Positions 31,609 through 36,378 of a DNA stretch of 36,378 nucleotides are shown here, piece by piece. Within the stretch, counting starts at the first letter, position 1; every line of letters starts with the position of its first letter. This DNA is from Verrucomicrobiaceae bacterium (GTDB lineage: Bacteria > Verrucomicrobiota > Verrucomicrobiia > Verrucomicrobiales > Akkermansiaceae). The stretch spans positions 1 to 36,378 of the forward strand of contig JAIYDP010000504.1 in NCBI GenBank assembly GCA_027487435.1, in the 5' to 3' direction. Position numbers and translations under genes: made by a program. The notes beneath the pieces were generated by a model that was not told where the DNA came from, searched no databases, and saw only the letters and a list, made by a program, of their open reading frames with translations.

Positions 31609-33094
31609 TCATTTCAAACGAAGGATGCCAAAGCAATGATCGCACACAGGGACGTCGTAATTATAGCCGAGCTCATGAATCTCGACCTTCCGCGCCGTGC
31701 AATCAAAACAAAACACACGCCCACAATATCTGCAGTGGTTCTGCTCGTCAGCGTCATGCGACAAAAAAGACCTTCCACTTGAGCATGCCAAAGTCAGCCT
31801 CACAATTCAAACACTTAGATACGGCCGCATCAGGGACCCAGGACAGCTTGAAACCTTTTTGAATCGACAGCACATCATCGAGACGGTCCTGCAGCGACTT
31901 CTTCTCGTCGACGTACTGCTCCAACAGCTTCCGCAGCTCAGGGACTGCTGTTTGCCACACCTCGAACTCGGACAACTTCTTTTTCAACATCTTTCACGTG
32001 AGTTGTCGGTGACGAAGAGGACAAGGACTTTTCTCTCCGCTTTCCATTTCTCCTTCTCAGCGCGCAACAAACGGAGCTCATCCGCCATTTCCTTCAACAT
32101 GAACGCAGGAAGAGAGCGTCAGCTCACAGACGCGCCTCCAGTCGAAGAAATGATGGCCTCGCGCGCTTGAGATGCCGCCACCGCCTCCGTCACCGCTGCA
32201 CGAACTTCATCTAGCAGGCCGTAGAGAGACGACGTGACCTGACCTTCTCGAATCAGCCCAAATACACGACGATCAGACCCATCGCGTCACTCTCACCCCG
32301 CTTAGCAACCCACTCCTCGATGGTACCCCTCATGACATTTCGCGCCGAGTTGATGGCGACGCTTCCTTCTACAATCCCGTCCGCGTCGATTTCTTTCTTA
32401 AGCCGCCGAAAAACTTCTCCAAATACCTAACCGATGAGCCAATGTCATAGGTACACACTTCTTTCACGTCGGCAACTGCAATCTGGGCCTGCGATTGGAC
32501 GAGCTCGTCTACAAACAGCTCAAGTCGCCGCAAAGATCCAGAAATGTCGTCCGGCAGACCGCTTGGCTTTAACGCTACGGGCGCTTTTTGCTTCTCTGCC
32601 TTATCCTCGGCTCTTCGATGGTCTGGCGGCTGTGGAACAATTGCAGGAGCTTGCACTCGAGACACACGAGCGACATCCGGCTTTTGATAATCAACAATCT
32701 CGTCGTCGCCACTATCGTCCTCTACTTTCTTCTTCGTTGCTTTCAGAAGCTCGGCTGCAAACGGTAAGGCACCCGCAGGGACCTCCTTTGCTTTCGATTT
32801 CACTCGCGACTCCGGGTCAGAATTCTTGGATTTTGAATGGGAGGTGTCTTTCTGCAACAGTCACCAAATTCTTCACATGGGCACCTTTTCTCTGGCAACC
32901 TGTCGAGGAGGATCAACCGGTTGTTCGACAACAGGCGTTTCGTCGAACAGGGTCTTTGCAGTCAGATAACGTAAATCGACTCAAACGTGTCGTTTCGGCT
33001 TAGCTTTGTCACGCCCAACAAGTCTGTCGAATTCTTCATCTTCATACGCAGTAAACCCTGAGAGCTGATCTGCTGTCGGAGCTCGCAGTCCCAT
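31609..33094 (-). CDS. Coiled-coil protein with C-terminal FYVE-type zinc finger
   Basis: The start at 33094 gives MGLRAPTADQLSGFTAYEDE. Clear introns include two of 33 nt near 32960 and 32860, 32427-32458 (32 nt), a 38-nt intron near 32000 and 31741-31771 (31 nt); those around 32100-32300 are less certain. The protein is about 400 residues: a Lys/Asp-rich disordered N-terminal third, a helical middle (LRRLELFVDELVQSQAQIAV), a coiled coil (ELRLLRAEKEKWKAER, LRKLLEQYVDEKKSLQDRL), then the finger. The zinc ligands are CLNCEADF, CRYCGRVFCFDC and CDHC, with WVPD before them as in FYVE domains. FYVE fingers bind PI3P on endosomes. The basic signature is degenerate here: KWKNHCR instead of R(R/K)HHCR, and VPVC instead of RVC. 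It ends 41 bp from the scramblase stop and starts 39 bp from SHQ1. Confidence 0.82.
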
Positions 33095-33133
33095 TCAACT
33101 CAATTTTCCCAATATTGGTCTGTTATTTTGTGG

Positions 33134-34624
33134 ATGATCACTCCGTATTTCACTCTGACTCAATCTGACAATCACGTCGTCGCAGTCATCCGTGCTCCTC
33201 ACATCAAAGTAAAATCTACGCGCTTGAATCTAATGCGAAGTCAACAGATGTTGAAATGGTTGTGATTGACCAAGAGTTCAAGCTTTACGCAAAGCCATAC
33301 TTCTTGAGGTACATTTATCTACAATTCTTCTAAATTTTCCAATAGATTGCATTTCGATCAAGATGTCGTTGAAGACGGAAGCGAGTCAGCTCATTACGAT
33401 GTTGACAAAGGCGAACTAACAGTCTCGATTCCAAAGCGAATCAAAGGCGAGGCATTCACGGGACTGGATATGTTGACTAAGCTGATCACGAAACCAACTA
33501 GCCAGCAAAGCCGTCCAGGTATTGCAGAATTAGATTGCCAGGAAGACGAAGGGGAAGATGACGAGACGCAATGGGACTTTGAGCAAGTGCTCCGCGCTGA
33601 ACGTGATGACCCTCTTGTCCATCAAGGTCCTAAGTATGGCTTCGCGCTTCGATATTGTGGCCACTTTCGGGACCTAATGGATGAAATCTCCGAGATCTTG
33701 GACAACCCTTGTCCGGAGCAGATACCGACCGAGCGTCGACTGCAGCAACAAACTGCTGCCGAGGACGAGGCCTTTGACGTTGAGCACTATCTGTCACGCA
33801 CCTCTTTGCGCATCTTATCGCTTAGACACGACCAATTCGAGGTATCAGTGTTCGAAAGCGCGCTGACTCATACGCCGTCGTGGGAGGTGTCCCTTCGATG
33901 CGGCTTTGCCTGACGTGACGCAGTCCGGCCCTGTCTCTCTTGTTGTGGAAGAAAACGAACGCCTCTTGCGGCTTCCCCGACGCTCTTGTACCCCACGCTT
34001 CCTTTGTTCTCATGTCCGAAGATCTCCTCGACAACGTTGAGAAGAAGGTTGCCCTCCTTCAGCTTGTGGACATCCTCCTTGCGGCGTCGTATGACCGCCG
34101 CATCAACGACGGGGAGGATAATTGCGAGAGCGCGTGGACGATATCGAAGCTTTCGTCCAGTTGCGCTTGGCTCACGGTGACGCCATTGGATCGCAACCTC
34201 ACATCATCAGGTCCCCGAATCATTGGCTTGGGTCGCAACAGCATTCGCGCGAAGAGCCATCACGTACCCTTTCGTTCGGTCGTGGCGGGTTGCACGTCTC
34301 GCCCTGCACGACTGCTTCACGTTGCTGAAGGCGGGCAGAGTGGCCGTCCTGCGGGAGCTCTTGCATGTGCTGGAGCTGTTTGAAAAGTCAGACTTTAAGC
34401 GCCACATGGCAAGGCTATTTGTCGAAGATTTGTGTGTGTGGCTGCAATCCATGAGGTCTGTCGCTTCACAAAATTTAACATATTATTTCAGCGAGTCGGC
34501 GGCAGGCCGCCGGTTGGATGCCCTTGCCAAAGCATTGGGCGCCTTGAAAGTCCGAAAAGCTGACACGGCATGGCCCCTCGAAGACCTTGAGCGAGAAGCC
34601 AAGGAGGATATTGCCGAGGCGTGA
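33134..34624 (+). CDS. SHQ1: SHQ1, H/ACA snoRNP assembly chaperone
   Basis: Eight exons: 33134-33208, 33241-33308, 33346-33792, 33826-33886, 33924-33987, 34022-34176, 34211-34455 and 34492-34624, giving 415 residues. The N-terminal CS/p23-like domain starts MITPYFTLTQSD and includes VVAVIRAPHIK and FKLYAKPYFLR. The SHQ1-specific helical domain follows: KYGFALRYCGHFRDLMDEIS, then FDVEHYL, RLLRLPRRSYLLD, LVDILLAASYDRRINDGED, ESAWTISKLSSS, ITYPFVRSWRVARLAL and FVEDLCVWLQSM. SHQ1 holds Cbf5/dyskerin before H/ACA RNP assembly. The length is close to that of other SHQ1 proteins, with a shorter tail. It lies 39 bp from the divergent FYVE gene and 14 bp from the convergent NSUN stop. Confidence 0.95.
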
Positions 34625-34638
34625 TGTCATATGATTGG

Positions 34639-35925
34639 TCAGTTTTCAACTACATCAGCAGCCGGGAGCTTCACGACTTTGGCAACAAAAAGCGCGCTTG
34701 TCCTCGAAACGATTGGGTCAAAGTAAACAGCGCCCTCAATGTCTGCCGGTCTGTGGGGCACACGGCCGTCGGCGGCGCTCACCTGCGGCGTCAGTTTAAG
34801 GAAGCTCAGCGGCAAACAAGACGAGCAGTCGGGCAACGGTCCAACAGATGGCGCACAACGTCCTCGTTTTGAGAGTGGGACAAACTGCATGTGCTGTACA
34901 CTAATGTACCCCCTTCCTTTAAGTTCGCAAACCCATTCTCGATGAGCCCTTGCTGCAGCGTAGCAAGTCCGGCTAGGCGACAAGGGTCAAGGAAGCCTTT
35001 TTCGAACTCGTCCCACTCCTTGTGAGAGTACTTGGCGACATGGCGCAACGACCCGTCGTGGGTGCACTCCGCATCAACGAGAACCTTGCCGATGAGGATG
35101 AAAGAAGGGGGGGGTCACGCGGTCGTAGGTCGCAGCGGCAGGAGGAGAAACGACGTGGGGGAAGGTCGACGAGAAAAAGAGCTTACTTGCGTCGAGCGGA
35201 GGGGCGGCATTGGCTCGCTTGCGTTTCTTGACGAATTGGTGTTTCAACAGTTGAGATGGACGTGATTCAACCGGAGGGGGCGTTGAAAAGCTACACCCAT
35301 CGGCCAGAAAGAGCCTTAAGCTCCGGCACTCGTATTTTCGAGCGATATTTCTGCGGAGTCACTCGAGCAGAGCTGATGAGACCTGCAAGAACAAAGGCGC
35401 TTGAAGTTGCAATCCACGCCCGTGACAGACCCCCTCGCGCCAACCAACTCGCATAGGAGGGCAAGCTTCCCTCCTGGCCATTTAACAGACACTTCATCGC
35501 TGCACCTGGTGAACAACAGAGGTCGAGGACATGGTCGCCTTCTCGTACGTCAAGGGTTCTAGCTGCGAATCCAGAAGCTGCATCCATCGCAAAAATCTAA
35601 GTGGTTGGACCCGTTTACAAAGACTCACTTGTCCTGATTGGTACCTGCTCGGTCAGTGGAATTCCATTTGGCAGCACAGAGCATCTGAACTGATTGGGTA
35701 ACTTTCAGGGATGGCGAAAAACGAAGAAAGCCACGGGACGGGCGAACTTTCCGCAGGGAGATTGTCTGGGCGTTCATGCAAGTGAGTTACTCTAGCAATG
35801 AGTCCGTAAACTTCAGGAAAGTACCGGAAATATCGAGGGATCACAGCTGAGTACATACTGGGATCAATCTTGTTTAAAAGAAGCCAATCGAGAAACCTTC
35901 GAGGAAACACGAAACATGATGTCAT
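34639..35925 (-). CDS. NSUN-family RNA m5C methyltransferase
   Basis: Seven exons: 35925-35678, 35644-35629, 35596-35506, 35473-35383, 35350-35119, 35084-34818 and 34782-34639, giving 362 residues, including one exon of only 16 nt. The N-terminal part reads FFAIPESYPISSDALYQSG, then FAMDAASGFAARTLDV. The SAM-binding Rossmann motifs are VLDLCCSPGGKLALL, GSVTGVDCN and LRLFLADG. Motif IV is VLVDAECTHDGSLRHVAKY rather than the usual DAPCS, and motif VI is STCSLSHSQNEDVV with the candidate nucleophilic Cys. It ends VYFDPIVSRTSALFVAKV. The family methylates C5 of cytosine in tRNA or rRNA; the target here is unknown. The N-terminal exon could contain another in-frame intron near 35780. Confidence 0.9.
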
Positions 35926-35958
35926 CTCAATTTTCACTCACAATACTATTTAAAAAAG

Positions 35959-36378
35959 TCAAAGTGTACAACGAAATCGCACTCCGCAGTAAGGGCAACA
36001 TCCGCCCGAGATGTCAACGTGCAATGTCGCATTCAATGGGTCCTCACATTTGGAAACCTCGCAGCACCTCCTCCCGCAGACTTGGCAATCCAATGAACGG
36101 TCGACCAAAATCTTCATGCAGATGCAGCATCGAGCTACGACATGAGTCTGATGAGGTCCAACCGCACCAAGACGGTGCTGTAAAATACAAACACCAACTA
36201 AATCCTCAACATTGATCACCTCTGCTGAATCAATGAGTGGCCCTAAACCCTTTTGCCTCTATAACACAGCGGGCATTTCTCCGTTCGATCCCCATTCACT
36301 TCGGCTAGCCGCCGGTCAAGGTCAGGCCCACCTTCTATCCCGATGCTTCTTGCATACGCCGACAACACAGAAATCGTA
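35959..36378 (-). CDS. Cys-rich zinc-binding protein, C-terminal part (partial at right edge)
   Basis: The gene enters from the right edge and stops at 35959. A first exon reads AYARSIGIEGGPDLDRRLAE and then EKCPLCYRGKR. A short intron near 36200-36260 of uncertain limits separates it from the last exon, which carries CCICMKILVD, DCQVCGRRCC, CEDP and CCPYCGVRFRC. Four or more CxxC pairs spaced by 10-20 residues suggest a RING-like or other cross-braced zinc domain at the protein's end. I do not recognise the family. The stop is 33 bp before the NSUN start on the same strand. Confidence 0.6.

Noticed and set aside
1..36378. tRNA, rRNA, transposon, CRISPR or prokaryotic operon
   Set aside because: No cloverleaf, rRNA core, transposase, inverted terminal repeat or regular spacer array was seen, and the spliced gene structure excludes a prokaryote.

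Overview
This window is nuclear DNA from a unicellular eukaryote with a very compact, intron-dense genome. Genes are broken by tiny GT-AG introns, mostly 31-40 nt and clustered at 32-36 nt. Removing them restores conserved protein families in single frames. I rebuilt more than 70 such introns by hand, and every gene I spliced completely gave a total length divisible by three. The gene set (TRAPPC8, a GCKIII kinase, SHQ1, an FYVE protein, an NSUN methyltransferase, a mitochondrial scramblase) is plainly eukaryotic. I cannot name the lineage. Introns near 30 nt are known in a few protists such as Blastocystis, but the encoded stop codons here do not especially point to it.

Layout, left to right: the 5' part of a secreted LamG/Calx-beta protein (-, runs off the left edge); a 13-exon mitochondrial type II NADH dehydrogenase (+); a soluble-type fumarate reductase (-); one giant 2,894-residue leucine-rich-repeat protein (-, 5019-14284, 18 exons); a 745-bp spacer; an uncharacterised helical protein (+); TRAPPC8 of the TRAPPIII tether (-); a Ste20/GCKIII kinase (+) whose start lies against or inside the TRAPPC8 start; an aldo/keto reductase (+); a long LRR plus coiled-coil plus Sfi1-like-repeat protein (-); a phospholipid scramblase (+); an FYVE coiled-coil protein (-); SHQ1 (+); an NSUN-family RNA cytosine methyltransferase (-); and the 3' end of a Cys-rich zinc-binding protein (-) running off the right edge.

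Spacing is extremely tight: 39-82 bp between most divergent starts, 14-66 bp between most convergent stops, and one divergent pair that may share start-codon bases. Most promoters must therefore be shared, or lie inside neighbouring genes.

Functional links: NDH-2 and fumarate reductase sit tail to tail and both bear on NADH reoxidation. TRAPPC8 and the FYVE protein belong to membrane traffic, and SHQ1 and NSUN to RNA modification. The most unusual object is the giant LRR protein, built from LRR blocks joined by about a dozen copies of a recurring linker. I saw no tRNA, rRNA, transposon or CRISPR array.
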